Part shown: piece after piece, positions 1 to 6,189 of the stretch | Layout of the letters: every line of letters starts with the position of its first letter | How positions within the stretch are numbered: the first letter of the stretch is position 1 | Assembly: GCA_964412395.1 (NCBI GenBank) | Contig: CAYPOY010000276.1 | Location: forward strand, 1 to 7,116 | From: CAYPOY01 sp964412395 | Lineage (GTDB): Bacteria; Chloroflexota; Anaerolineae; B4-G1 | Length of the DNA stretch: 7,116 bases | Direction: 5' to 3' | Notes under the pieces: model-generated | The model's database searches: none | What the model saw: the letters and a program-made list of their open reading frames with translations, nothing else | Told to the model about the DNA's origin: nothing | Position numbers and translations under genes: made by a program

Positions 1-258
1 GAGCAGGGGAGCAGGGGAGCAGAGGGGCAAGGGAGCAGAGGAGCAGGGGAGCAGGGGAGCAGAGGAGCAGGGGGGTTGCCCCAGCCGCTGGTCGGGGCCA
101 TCGCGCGGACTGGGCTGGAGTTGTTAGGCACGGTGCCGGAGGATCCTGCAATGGCCGAGTTCGAGTTCACGGGCCGGCCGTTGGTGGAACTGCCGGCGGA
201 GACGGTGGTGTATCAAGCCGTTCGCGAGATAGCGCGGAGAATATTGGTAGAAGGATAG
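1..258 (+). CDS. cooC: CooC/AcsF-type nucleotide-binding protein, C-terminal part (5' end outside the window)
   Basis: The frame is open from base 1 to the TAG at 256-258. The last 60 codons read like the C-terminus of the MinD/ParA-like ATPases of the CooC/AcsF family, which help insert nickel into CO dehydrogenase/acetyl-CoA synthase. The telling segments are TGLELLGTVPEDPAMAEFE, then TGRPLVELPAE and the closing helix VYQAVREIARRIL. The P-loop and the rest of the ATPase core would lie upstream and are not seen. Codons 1-25 are made of an 8-nt tandem repeat giving a Gly/Ser/Arg/Ala/Glu/Gln-rich stretch unlike any part of the family. Either the repeat is an in-frame insertion in a surface loop before the LPQPLVGAIARTG helix, or this is a broken gene remnant. 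A TTG at 76 could act as a start, but no ribosome binding site other than the repeat itself is present. The next gene, acsE, fits the CODH/ACS context. The family call is fairly sure; intactness is unknown. Confidence 0.7.
   Translation, partial: EQGSRGAEGQGSRGAGEQGSRGAGGLPQPLVGAIARTGLELLGTVPEDPAMAEFEFTGRPLVELPAETVVYQAVREIARRILVEG
6..75 (+). repeat. Octanucleotide tandem repeat (GGGGAGCA type)
   Basis: Eight consecutive 8-nt units run from 6 to 69. Four are exactly GGGGAGCA, and the rest are variants such as GAGGAGCA, AGGGAGCA and GAGGGGCA. A G-run follows to 75, and the array probably continues off the left edge. It is entirely purine except for the C of each unit. Read in the cooC frame it gives an 8-residue peptide repeat around QGSRGA. 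Because 8 is not a multiple of 3, gain or loss of one unit would shift the frame of anything translated through it. Confidence 0.9.
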
Positions 259-363
259 ATTGGTACATTCGTGCACGCGTAGATTCGTGAATTTGGCCTT
301 GTGCGGAACCCCCGAATACCGAATCTGCGAATCCTGGTTCTACGGTTTCCCAATCTACCAATA
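242..363. repeat. Imperfect long inverted repeat between cooC and acsE
   Basis: TATTGGTAGA at 242-251 is the exact reverse complement of TCTACCAATA at 354-363. TAGATTGG at 256-263 is likewise complementary to CCAATCTA at 350-357, so the two pairings compete. Between them, GTAGATTCG near 279-287 pairs loosely with GAATCTGC near 321-328. The gap is thus a degenerate hairpin built of ATTCG-like words, and its left arm overlaps the last codons and stop of the upstream gene. No clear U-tract terminator follows. It may be a decayed mobile repeat or an RNA processing site. Confidence 0.6.
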
Positions 364-375
364 CCCCACAAAGCT

Positions 376-382
376 AAGGAGG
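376..382 (+). promoter_or_regulatory. Ribosome binding site of acsE
   Basis: A full AAGGAGG lies 8 bases before the ATG at 391. It decides the start: the in-frame GTG at 301 would add 30 residues coded by the intergenic repeat and has no such site. Confidence 0.85.
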
Positions 383-390
383 TAGTCAGA

Positions 391-1314
391 ATGTATATAA
401 TTGCCGAGAATATCCAGATCATTTCCCCTCGGGTCAAAAAGGCCATCGCCGAGCGGGACGCAAAGTTCTTCCAGGACCTGGCGGTGCGCATGGTAGACGC
501 CGGGGCGGATGTGGTAGATCTCAACATTGGCCCACAGAAGAAGCATGGCCACGAGATTCTGCCCTGGCTGGTTGAGGTCGTCGAGGAGGTGGTGGACGTG
601 CCGTTGTGCTTCGACACCACCAACCTGACCGCTATCGAGGCGGCCTGCGAGACGGTGAGTAAGGCGCAGCCCATCATCAACTCCACCTCTGCCGAGGAGG
701 AGCGGCTGGAGAAAGTGCCGCTGGTGGCCAAGAAATACGGCACCCGCCTCATCGCGCTTACGATGGGCAGAGGCATGATCCCGGTCAAGGCCGATGAGCG
801 GGTCAACGTCGCGCTGGAGGAGTTGATTCCCCGCATGGTGGAGATTGACTTCCCCATCAGTGACCTGATCATTGACCCGCTGGTGCTGACTGTCTCTGGC
901 ACCCAGGAATACTGCCCGGAGTGTATCGAGGCGGTGCGCACGCTCAAGTATGCCTGGGATCCGCCGCCGCTGACCAATGGAGGCGTCTCCAACGTCTCCA
1001 ACGGCGTGCCGGCCGAATTTCGTCCACTGCTCAACCGCGTCTACATGGTCATGCTGATGGGGGCCGGGATTGACATGGTGATCGCCAACCCGCTTGACAG
1101 AAACATGAGGGAGTTTATCCGTATCGTAGAAGAGCGGGACGAGAGCACCCCCGTCGGTCGGCTGCTGATTAAACTCTACGACCGGGTGGAGGCGATGGAG
1201 GAGTTGCAGCCCGAGGACGTGGACATGTCCGATTCGCAGCAGGCGGATATCTGGAAGACGGTGCAGATACTGCTGAACAAGGTCATCTACACAGATTCGT
1301 ACCTGCGGCTGTGA
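391..1314 (+). CDS. acsE: 5-methyltetrahydrofolate:corrinoid iron-sulfur protein methyltransferase (AcsE/MeTr)
   Basis: This 307-residue cytoplasmic TIM-barrel protein of the pterin-binding (dihydropteroate-synthase-like) family moves the methyl group of methyl-THF to the cobalt of the corrinoid iron-sulfur protein, the last step of the methyl branch before CODH/ACS. Visible motifs are VDLNIG (42-47), FDTTN with D75, INSTS with N97, IIDPL with D162 and GGVSNVSNG (197-205) with N201. These correspond well to the pterin-binding and catalytic Asp/Asn residues described for Moorella MeTr (D75, N96, D160, N199 as I recall). The C-terminus ILLNKVIYTDSYLRL also matches the family. The protein is about 45 residues longer than Moorella AcsE (about 262). 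The extra part is a charged stretch near residues 246-290, before the last helix. The ATG at 391 is chosen for its AAGGAGG. A CooC-type gene lies upstream and folD follows after 44 bases, as expected in an acs cluster. A related methyltransferase acting on another corrinoid protein is the main alternative. Confidence 0.9.
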   Translation: MYIIAENIQIISPRVKKAIAERDAKFFQDLAVRMVDAGADVVDLNIGPQKKHGHEILPWLVEVVEEVVDVPLCFDTTNLTAIEAACETVSKAQPIINSTSAEEERLEKVPLVAKKYGTRLIALTMGRGMIPVKADERVNVALEELIPRMVEIDFPISDLIIDPLVLTVSGTQEYCPECIEAVRTLKYAWDPPPLTNGGVSNVSNGVPAEFRPLLNRVYMVMLMGAGIDMVIANPLDRNMREFIRIVEERDESTPVGRLLIKLYDRVEAMEELQPEDVDMSDSQQADIWKTVQILLNKVIYTDSYLRL

Positions 1315-1322
1315 GTACAAAT

Positions 1323-1354
1323 TACGAATGTACGAATGTACGAACCTACGGAGG
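1323..1354 (+). repeat. TACGAATG octanucleotide repeat merging into the folD ribosome binding site
   Basis: Two exact TACGAATG units (1323-1330, 1331-1338) are followed by TACGAACC (1339-1346) and TACGGAGG (1347-1354), an 8-nt register kept throughout. The last unit contains GGAGG (1350-1354), which is the Shine-Dalgarno sequence for the folD ATG at 1359. The repeat therefore fills almost the whole 44-base gap between acsE and folD. Confidence 0.85.
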
Positions 1355-1358
1355 AGAT

Positions 1359-2246
1359 ATGACAGTACAACTGATTGACGGCAAGGCGACGGCGGCCGCG
1401 ATCCACGAGGAGATCAAGGCCGAGGTCGAACGACTTAAGACAGAGCATGGCATCGTGCCGGGGCTGGCGACGGTGCTGGTGGGCGAAAACCCCGCCTCCC
1501 AGTTCTACGTGCGCTCCAAGCAGAAGCGCTGTGCCGAGGTGGGCATTCGTTCTTTTGGCCACACGCTGCCGGCGAGCGCCACCCAGGAGGAGGTTGAGGG
1601 GCTGGTGGCGGAGTTGAACGATAACCCGGAGGTGCATGGCATCCTGGTGCAGTTGCCGCTGCCGAAGCACCTGGACGAGGAGGCGGTCCTGGGTGCCATC
1701 GGGCTGGAGAAGGACGTGGACGGCTTCCACCCGGTCAACATCGGGCGGCTGGCGATGAAGGGCCGCGAGCCGATGTTCGCTCCCTGCACTCCCACTGGTT
1801 GCATCGAGTTACTCGACCGGTACAACATCGGGATTGAGGGCAAGGAAGCGGTGGTGTTGGGCCGCAGCAACATCGTCGGCCTGCCCGTGGCGATGCTTCT
1901 GCTCAAGCGGAACGCCACTATCACCATCTGCCACTCCCGCACACAGTACCTGCCCGCTGTCTGCCGCCGCGCCGACATCCTCATCGCCGCCGTGGGCCGG
2001 CCCCAGATGGTGAAGGCCGACTGGGTCAAGCCTGGCGCGGCGGTGATTGACGTTGGCACCAACCGCGTGGACGACCCTACGCGGAAGAGGGGCTACCGCC
2101 TCGTGGGTGACGTGGACTTCGAGGCAGTGAAAGAGGTGGTAGGATACATCACTCCGGTGCCGGGGGGCGTTGGGCCGATGACCATCGCAATGCTTTTGCG
2201 GAACACACTCACCTCGGCCAAGCGGGCGGCGGGGCTGGTGGACTGA
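1359..2246 (+). CDS. folD: Bifunctional methylene-THF dehydrogenase / methenyl-THF cyclohydrolase (FolD)
   Basis: A 295-residue cytoplasmic enzyme, the usual size for FolD, that interconverts 10-formyl-, 5,10-methenyl- and 5,10-methylene-THF with NAD(P). It supplies one-carbon units to the methyl branch of the Wood-Ljungdahl pathway and to biosynthesis. The N-terminal catalytic domain shows YVRSKQK with Y50 and K54, equivalent to the Tyr/Lys pair of the family. It also shows LVQLPLP and KDVDGFHPVN (118-127) with D121. The Rossmann part has CTPTG, the nucleotide loop GKEAVVLGRSNIVGLP (161-176), CHSRT, and the signature PVPGGVGPMT (266-275). All expected residues are present, so it should be active; NAD versus NADP preference cannot be read safely. 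The ATG at 1359 is chosen because GGAGG at 1350-1354 precedes it. A GTG at 1311 in the same frame would add 16 residues made of the TACGAATG repeat and is rejected. hdrC starts 35 bases downstream. Confidence 0.97.
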   Translation: MTVQLIDGKATAAAIHEEIKAEVERLKTEHGIVPGLATVLVGENPASQFYVRSKQKRCAEVGIRSFGHTLPASATQEEVEGLVAELNDNPEVHGILVQLPLPKHLDEEAVLGAIGLEKDVDGFHPVNIGRLAMKGREPMFAPCTPTGCIELLDRYNIGIEGKEAVVLGRSNIVGLPVAMLLLKRNATITICHSRTQYLPAVCRRADILIAAVGRPQMVKADWVKPGAAVIDVGTNRVDDPTRKRGYRLVGDVDFEAVKEVVGYITPVPGGVGPMTIAMLLRNTLTSAKRAAGLVD

Positions 2247-2280
2247 GGAGCAGGGAGCAGGAGGCAGGAGGCAGAGGGTG
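2247..2280 (+). repeat. Heptanucleotide purine repeat between folD and hdrC
   Basis: Right after the folD stop come GGAGCA, GGGAGCA, two copies of GGAGGCA, and a degenerate GAGGGTG, a 7-nt period. The composition resembles the GGGGAGCA array at 6-75. The GGAGG at 2267-2271 is 10 bases from the hdrC ATG and probably serves as its ribosome binding site. Together with its copies it offers several competing sites. Confidence 0.8.
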
Positions 2281-2281
2281 T

Positions 2282-2686
2282 ATGAGAATCCAAATCTCGA
2301 TCAATAAGGTGCGCGGTCCTTTCGTGCGCCAGGTCGAAGAGATCAGCGGCCAGAATCTGCTGGCCTGCAACCAGTGCGGCAAATGTAGCGCCGGTTGTCC
2401 GGTCGTGGCGGCGATGGACATCCTGCCCAGCCAGGTCATCCGTATGGCGCAACTGGGGATGGAGGAGGTGTTGGAGAGCAACACGATCTGGATTTGCGCC
2501 TCTTGCCTGACATGTGTCGCGCGCTGCCCCAAGGGAGTGGACCTGCCCCGGCTGATGGAGGCGCTGCGCCAGGTGTCGCTGCGCAAGGGGGTTACGGAAC
2601 TGGATCTGAACGCGCTCCCGCCGGAGCTGATGCGAGAAGTGCCGCAACTGGCGATTGTAGGCGGGTTCAGGAAGTATATGAGGTAG
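2282..2686 (+). CDS. hdrC: Heterodisulfide-reductase-like subunit C (two [4Fe-4S] ferredoxin-type protein)
   Basis: A 134-residue soluble iron-sulfur protein. It has two classical [4Fe-4S] motifs: CNQCGKCSAGCP, with cysteines 29, 32, 35 and 39, and CASCLTCVARCPKGVD, with cysteines 72, 75, 78 and 82. The sequence between and after them (DILPSQVIRMAQLG, VDLPRLMEALRQ) is typical of HdrC. In known Hdr complexes HdrC relays electrons from the flavin subunit HdrA to the active subunit HdrB. The length is slightly short compared with methanogen HdrC (about 185) and matches small bacterial forms. No membrane segment is present, so this is the soluble HdrABC type and not HdrDE. The ATG at 2282 lies just after the purine repeat that carries the likely ribosome binding site. 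hdrB starts 32 bases after the stop. In a bacterium without coenzyme M/B the real substrate is unlikely to be CoM-S-S-CoB. Confidence 0.93.
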   Translation: MRIQISINKVRGPFVRQVEEISGQNLLACNQCGKCSAGCPVVAAMDILPSQVIRMAQLGMEEVLESNTIWICASCLTCVARCPKGVDLPRLMEALRQVSLRKGVTELDLNALPPELMREVPQLAIVGGFRKYMR

Positions 2687-2718
2687 GATCATTCCTCATC
2701 AGACGCTTGGAGATCTTG

Positions 2719-3612
2719 ATGGCCTATCCGTACTATCCAGGTTGCACGCTCTCGACAAAGGCAAAGAACTACGACCGCTCCGGGCGGGCGGTGGCAGCGG
2801 CGCTGGGGTTGGAGTTGGAGGAACTTCCCGAGTGGCAGTGCTGCGGGGCGACGTTCCCCTTGATGCTGGACGACTCGATGGCGCTGATTGCCCCGACGCG
2901 GGTGCTTTACCAGGCCCAGCAGGCGCTCTCCCCTGGCCCCTCCTCAGGAGGAAGGGGGAACCTTCACCCGGTGGTGACGTTGTGTGCCATTTGCTTCAAT
3001 GTCCTCCGCCGCTCCCAGGCGTTGCTGGAGCGGGATCCAGAGATGCTGGAGCGCATCAACTGGTTCACAGAGCAGGAATATCACGGCGAGGTGCACGTCG
3101 CGCATTTCCTGGAGATCCTGCGGGATGACCTGGGTTGGGAGGCTCTGGCAGAACGGGTAGTGAGCCCGCTGACCGGGATGCGGGTTGCCCCCTACTATGG
3201 GTGCCTTCTCCTGCGTCCTTATGAGGAGATCGGCCTGGACGACCCGGAGGATCCGGTCATCCTGCATGATCTGGTACGGGCACTAGGGGCGGAACCGGTG
3301 GACTTCCCTTACAACATCGAGTGCTGCGGCTCCTACCTGACGGTCAAGGAGCCCCAGGTCTCCGAGACGCTCTCAAAGGACATCGTGGCCTCAGCGCGGG
3401 AGCACGGCGCACAGGTCGTCATCACCGCATGTCCTCTGTGCCAGTTCAACCTGGACTACCCGCAGCGGGAGACGGGGGCCGGCCGCACCGGCAACGAGAT
3501 ACCGGTACTCTACTTCACCCAACTGATGGCTGTGGCGCTAGGTCTGCCGGAGGAGGACTGGGGGTTTGAGGAGCACTACGTGGACCCAAGGCCGCTGTTC
3601 AATGAACAATGA
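2719..3612 (+). CDS. hdrB: Heterodisulfide-reductase-like subunit B (two CCG domains)
   Basis: A 297-residue protein with two cysteine-rich CCG domains, which in methanogen HdrB hold two noncubane [4Fe-4S] clusters and form the active site. Domain 1 uses C9, C41-C42-G43 and the C89/C92 pair in LCAICFN. Domain 2 uses C162, C202-C203-G204 and C238/C241 in ACPLCQFN. All key cysteines are intact. The ATG at 2719 begins MAYPYYPGC, the usual N-terminus; GGAG at 2709-2712 may be its ribosome binding site. The frame is open further upstream, but that part overlaps hdrC and is shadow. Two oddities are seen. Residues 71-83 (SPGPSSGGRGNLH) sit where relatives have a short loop before the VTLCxxCxN strand, and are coded by a hairpin-forming GC-rich sequence. 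The last residues and the stop codon (NEQ, TGA) lie inside an AACAATGA tandem repeat. The physiological substrate in this organism is unknown. Confidence 0.93.
   Translation: MAYPYYPGCTLSTKAKNYDRSGRAVAAALGLELEELPEWQCCGATFPLMLDDSMALIAPTRVLYQAQQALSPGPSSGGRGNLHPVVTLCAICFNVLRRSQALLERDPEMLERINWFTEQEYHGEVHVAHFLEILRDDLGWEALAERVVSPLTGMRVAPYYGCLLLRPYEEIGLDDPEDPVILHDLVRALGAEPVDFPYNIECCGSYLTVKEPQVSETLSKDIVASAREHGAQVVITACPLCQFNLDYPQRETGAGRTGNEIPVLYFTQLMAVALGLPEEDWGFEEHYVDPRPLFNEQ
2931..2958. repeat. Hairpin-forming GC-rich element inside hdrB
   Basis: CCTCC (2939-2943) pairs with GGAGG (2947-2951) around a TCA loop. A further CC (2937-2938) can pair with GG (2954-2955) past an AA bulge. The element codes for the unusual Pro/Gly/Ser loop of HdrB (about residues 71-81), and its boundaries are approximate. 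It resembles the GC-rich hairpin repeats scattered between genes in many bacterial genomes, here apparently inside a gene in frame. Confidence 0.55.
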
Positions 3613-3713
3613 AACAATGAGACAATTAACAATGCAACAATGGGACAATAAGGCAATAAACGGTGGGCAGTCAGTCAGTTGTTGTTCATTGTTCATTGAT
3701 TCATTGTTAATTG
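3599..3713. repeat. AACAATGA tandem repeat with inverted copies, hdrB-hdrA gap
   Basis: From 3605 to 3659 there are seven units near AACAATGA (8 nt; one of 7 nt), the first two exact. From about 3685 the same words return in reverse complement. TCAATGAACAATGAA at 3599-3613 is perfectly complementary to 3685-3699 (15 bp). CAATTAACAATG at 3623-3634 is complementary to 3702-3713 (12 bp). The two stems cross, so they cannot both sit in one simple hairpin. The left arm includes the hdrB stop codon. The region is AT-rich in a GC-rich window. There is no good terminator U-tract. CAGTCAGTCAGTT at 3669-3681 sits between the arms. Confidence 0.85.
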
Positions 3714-3738
3714 GTCAAACGATTCGTCGGGGATTGCA

Positions 3739-5091
3739 ATGAATTATCGGGCTTTGGTGATCGGTGCTGGAATCAGTGGGATGCAGGCGGCGTTGGACAT
3801 CGCTGACAGTGGCTACGAGGTCATCCTGGTCGAGAAGGAGCCCTCTATCGGTGGGCACATGGCTCAGTTGTCGGAGACCTTCCCGACGCTGGATTGTTCT
3901 CAGTGCATCCTTACCCCACGCACTGTCGAGGTTGGGCAGCACCCCAATATCCGACTGCTGACGTTGAGCGAGGTGGTGAAGGTGGAAGGGGAAGTGGGTG
4001 ACTTTCGGGTGAAGATCCTGCGCCACCCCCGCTACGTCATCGAGGAGAAGTGCACCGCCTGCGACGATTGCGCCAAAGTCTGTCCTGTTGTCGTGCCCAA
4101 CGAGTTCGACCGGGGACTGGCCGCCCGCCGCGCGATCTACATTCCCCATCCCCAGGCGGTGCCGGCGGTTTACACACTAGACCCCGACGCCTGTCTGGGC
4201 CTCTTCCCGCTGGCGTGTGGGAAGTGCGCGGAGGTGTGCGAAGCACACGCCATTGACTACGATATGGGCCCCGAAACCGTCGAGATGGAGGTGGGAGCTA
4301 TTGTCGTAGCCACGGGCTATGAACTTTACCAGGACGAGGCGGTGATGGCCTATGCTTATATGGATCATCCCGACGTGATGGATGGGCTGGAGTTCGAGCG
4401 GCTGCTTTCCGCCTCCGGGCCGACCGGCGGCAAGGTGATCCGCCCTTCCGACCGCGCCGTCCCCAAGGAGGTGGTCTTCATCCAGTGCGCCGGTTCTCGC
4501 AATCCAGAGCACGGCGTACCGTACTGCTCGAAGATCTGCTGCATGTACACTGCCAAGCACGCCATTCTCTACAAGCACCGCGTCCCCGATGGGCAGGTCT
4601 ACGTGTTCTATATAGATATCCGGGCCGGCGGCAAGGGGTACGAGGAGTTCGTCACGCGGGCGATGGAGGAGGACCGCACGGTTTACATCCGGGGACGAGT
4701 TTCCAAGGTCTTCCCCCGCGATGGCAAAGTGATGGTGTGGGGAGTGGATACGCTGGCCGGTAGCAAGGTGGAGATCGCCGCTGACCTGGTGGTGGTGGTG
4801 GCGGCGATGGTCCCGTCGGAGGGGAGCCGCCGCGTGGCGAAGATGCTGGGCATCGGCGTGGATGAGTTCGGTTTCTACACCACGAATGACGCAGAGATGA
4901 CACCGGTGGAGAGCAGGGTGCCGGGGGTCTTCCTGGCCGGGGCCGGACTGGGGCCACAGGATATTCCGGAGACGGTGGCGCAGGCATCCGGCGCCGCGGC
5001 CAAGGTGCTGGCGATGTTTCAGGCAGCGCAGGTTGAGACCCCGGCCGAGACGCCGCTGGACAAGACTTCAGGGCTGGATAAGATTACGTGA
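3739..5091 (+). CDS. hdrA: Short HdrA-like flavin/iron-sulfur subunit (FAD core only)
   Basis: A 450-residue protein of the HdrA family, the FAD subunit that splits or passes electrons in Hdr complexes. It begins directly with the dinucleotide-binding loop GAGISG (9-14) and acidic E32, then LDCSQC (C53, C56). The inserted ferredoxin domain follows, with C105/C108/C111/C115 and C152/C160/C163/C167 ([4Fe-4S] x2). QCAGSRNPEHGVPYCSKICC (249-268) gives C250-x12-C263-x3-C267-C268, the same spacing as the unusual cluster-binding cysteines of methanogen HdrA. The FAD-closing motif AGAGLGPQDIPETVAQASGAA comes near the end. Compared with full HdrA (about 650 residues) it lacks both the N-terminal CHCG domain and the C-terminal ferredoxin domain. 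The start is clean and the remaining domains are intact, so it looks like a deliberately small form. A second HdrA with the missing N-terminal domain starts at 6909. QmoA is similar in size but has a different cysteine region. The ATG has only a weak ribosome binding site. Confidence 0.9.
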   Translation: MNYRALVIGAGISGMQAALDIADSGYEVILVEKEPSIGGHMAQLSETFPTLDCSQCILTPRTVEVGQHPNIRLLTLSEVVKVEGEVGDFRVKILRHPRYVIEEKCTACDDCAKVCPVVVPNEFDRGLAARRAIYIPHPQAVPAVYTLDPDACLGLFPLACGKCAEVCEAHAIDYDMGPETVEMEVGAIVVATGYELYQDEAVMAYAYMDHPDVMDGLEFERLLSASGPTGGKVIRPSDRAVPKEVVFIQCAGSRNPEHGVPYCSKICCMYTAKHAILYKHRVPDGQVYVFYIDIRAGGKGYEEFVTRAMEEDRTVYIRGRVSKVFPRDGKVMVWGVDTLAGSKVEIAADLVVVVAAMVPSEGSRRVAKMLGIGVDEFGFYTTNDAEMTPVESRVPGVFLAGAGLGPQDIPETVAQASGAAAKVLAMFQAAQVETPAETPLDKTSGLDKIT

Positions 5092-6179
5092 ACACTCGTT
5101 TCACCTTCACCCCTGCCATCGTGCGGGATCTGATGGAGATCGAGGCTGCTCGCCAGACGGTGCACCTGACGGTGTTACCGCCGCAAGTAGCTGAGCGGCT
5201 GCGCCAACAAGCGCGCATCCGCTCCACGCACTACTCCACCCGCATTGAGGGCAACCGGCTGACGTTAGTCGAGGCTGAGCAAGCGGTGTTGGAGGAGCGA
5301 CGTTTCCCTGATCGTGAGCGCGACGTCTGCGAGGTGCAGAACTACTACCGCGCGCTCCAGCGCGTGGAGGAGTGGGCCGAGCAGCAGATGCCCATCACCG
5401 AGACATTGATCCGCCGGTTGCACGCGCTCATCTTCAGCGGCCCGCGCGCCCGACCTACTGCCTACCGCGACGGCCAGAACGTCATCCGCGATTCCGCCAC
5501 CGGCGCGATCATCTATCTGCCACCGGAGGCGGCAGATGTGCCCGGCCTGATGCGCGACATGGTAGCCTGGATAACGCAGGCCGAGCGCGAGGAGTTGCCC
5601 ATGCCGGTGATTGCCGGACTGACGCATTACCAGTTCGTCACCATCCATCCGTTCTACGACGGCAATGGGCGCACTGCCCGTGCGCTGGCAACGCTCATCC
5701 TCTACCGGCATGGTTACGACCTGGGTCGTTTCTACAGCCTGGAGGAGGTCTACGTCCAGGACCTACCCGCTTATTACGCCGCATTGCAGACGCATCCGCA
5801 CCACAATTACTACGAGGGCCGCACCGGCGCCGACCTCACCGGCTGGCTGGCTTATTTCATTCACAGCATGGCTGTCACCTTCCGCCGCGTGGCCGACGAG
5901 GTGCGCGCTCAGGCCTATTTACCTGCCACGCCGGAGCCGTCTGAACTGCGCCGCCTGGACCGGCGGGCGCGGCGGGTGCTGGAGCTCTTCACCCGCCAGG
6001 AAACCGTCACCACCGCTGAGGTCGCCCGTGCACTGGGGCTCTCCCCGCGCACCGTGCGCGATCTGATAGCTGGATGGCTGGCCGACGGTTGGCTGGAGGT
6101 AGCCGACCCGGCACGCAAAACGCGCTGCTACCGCTTATCGGCGGAATATCGGCGATTTATCGGCGAAATGACGGCCTAA
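5088..6179 (+). CDS. Fic family protein (class II, self-inhibited) with C-terminal winged helix
   Basis: A 363-residue Fic (filamentation induced by cAMP) protein. Such enzymes usually transfer AMP from ATP to a Tyr, Ser or Thr of a target protein. The core motif HPFYDGNGRTAR (188-199) is complete: H188, D192, N194, R196 and R199 of HxFxDGNGRxxR. The N-terminal Fic_N part carries STRIEGN (50-56), matching the [S/T]xxxE[G/N] inhibitory helix with E54, so it should be self-inhibited (class II). IIYLPPEAADVP (142-153) is the target-docking flap. Residues about 280-355 form a winged helix (TTAEVARALGLSPRTVRDLIAGW), suggesting DNA binding. The GTG at 5088 overlaps the hdrA stop by four bases (GTGA) without its own good ribosome binding site, implying translational coupling. 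A PIN-domain gene follows after 10 bases. No link to Hdr function is known to me; the target cannot be inferred from the sequence. Confidence 0.93.
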   Translation: MNTRFTFTPAIVRDLMEIEAARQTVHLTVLPPQVAERLRQQARIRSTHYSTRIEGNRLTLVEAEQAVLEERRFPDRERDVCEVQNYYRALQRVEEWAEQQMPITETLIRRLHALIFSGPRARPTAYRDGQNVIRDSATGAIIYLPPEAADVPGLMRDMVAWITQAEREELPMPVIAGLTHYQFVTIHPFYDGNGRTARALATLILYRHGYDLGRFYSLEEVYVQDLPAYYAALQTHPHHNYYEGRTGADLTGWLAYFIHSMAVTFRRVADEVRAQAYLPATPEPSELRRLDRRARRVLELFTRQETVTTAEVARALGLSPRTVRDLIAGWLADGWLEVADPARKTRCYRLSAEYRRFIGEMTA

Positions 6180-6189
6180 AGGGGCGGAG

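Noticed and set aside
1..75. CRISPR array
   Set aside because: Units are 8 nt and contiguous, without spacers.
301..390. Earlier GTG start for acsE
   Set aside because: The added residues are coded by the intergenic inverted repeat, and the AAGGAGG at 376-382 points to the ATG at 391.
213..1320. Long open frames on the minus strand opposite acsE
   Set aside because: They are shadows of the GC-rich acsE gene; their peptides are low in conserved motifs and Ser/Arg/His-rich, while the plus strand gives clear AcsE.
1311..1358. Earlier GTG start for folD
   Set aside because: It would translate the TACGAATG repeat; GGAGG before 1359 and the usual FolD N-terminus support 1359.
2395..2718. N-terminal extension of hdrB overlapping hdrC
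   Set aside because: The extension is a Gly/Ala/Arg-rich shadow of hdrC; HdrB begins at YPYYPGC after the ATG at 2719.
3599..3713. Rho-independent terminator between hdrB and hdrA
   Set aside because: The stems are AT-rich with a long loop and no U-tract, and the genes clearly belong to one complex.
3739..5091. QmoA as the identity of the short HdrA
   Set aside because: The inserted ferredoxin domain, LDCSQC and the C-x12-C-x3-CC pattern fit HdrA; the neighbours are hdrC and hdrB and not APS reductase or qmo genes.
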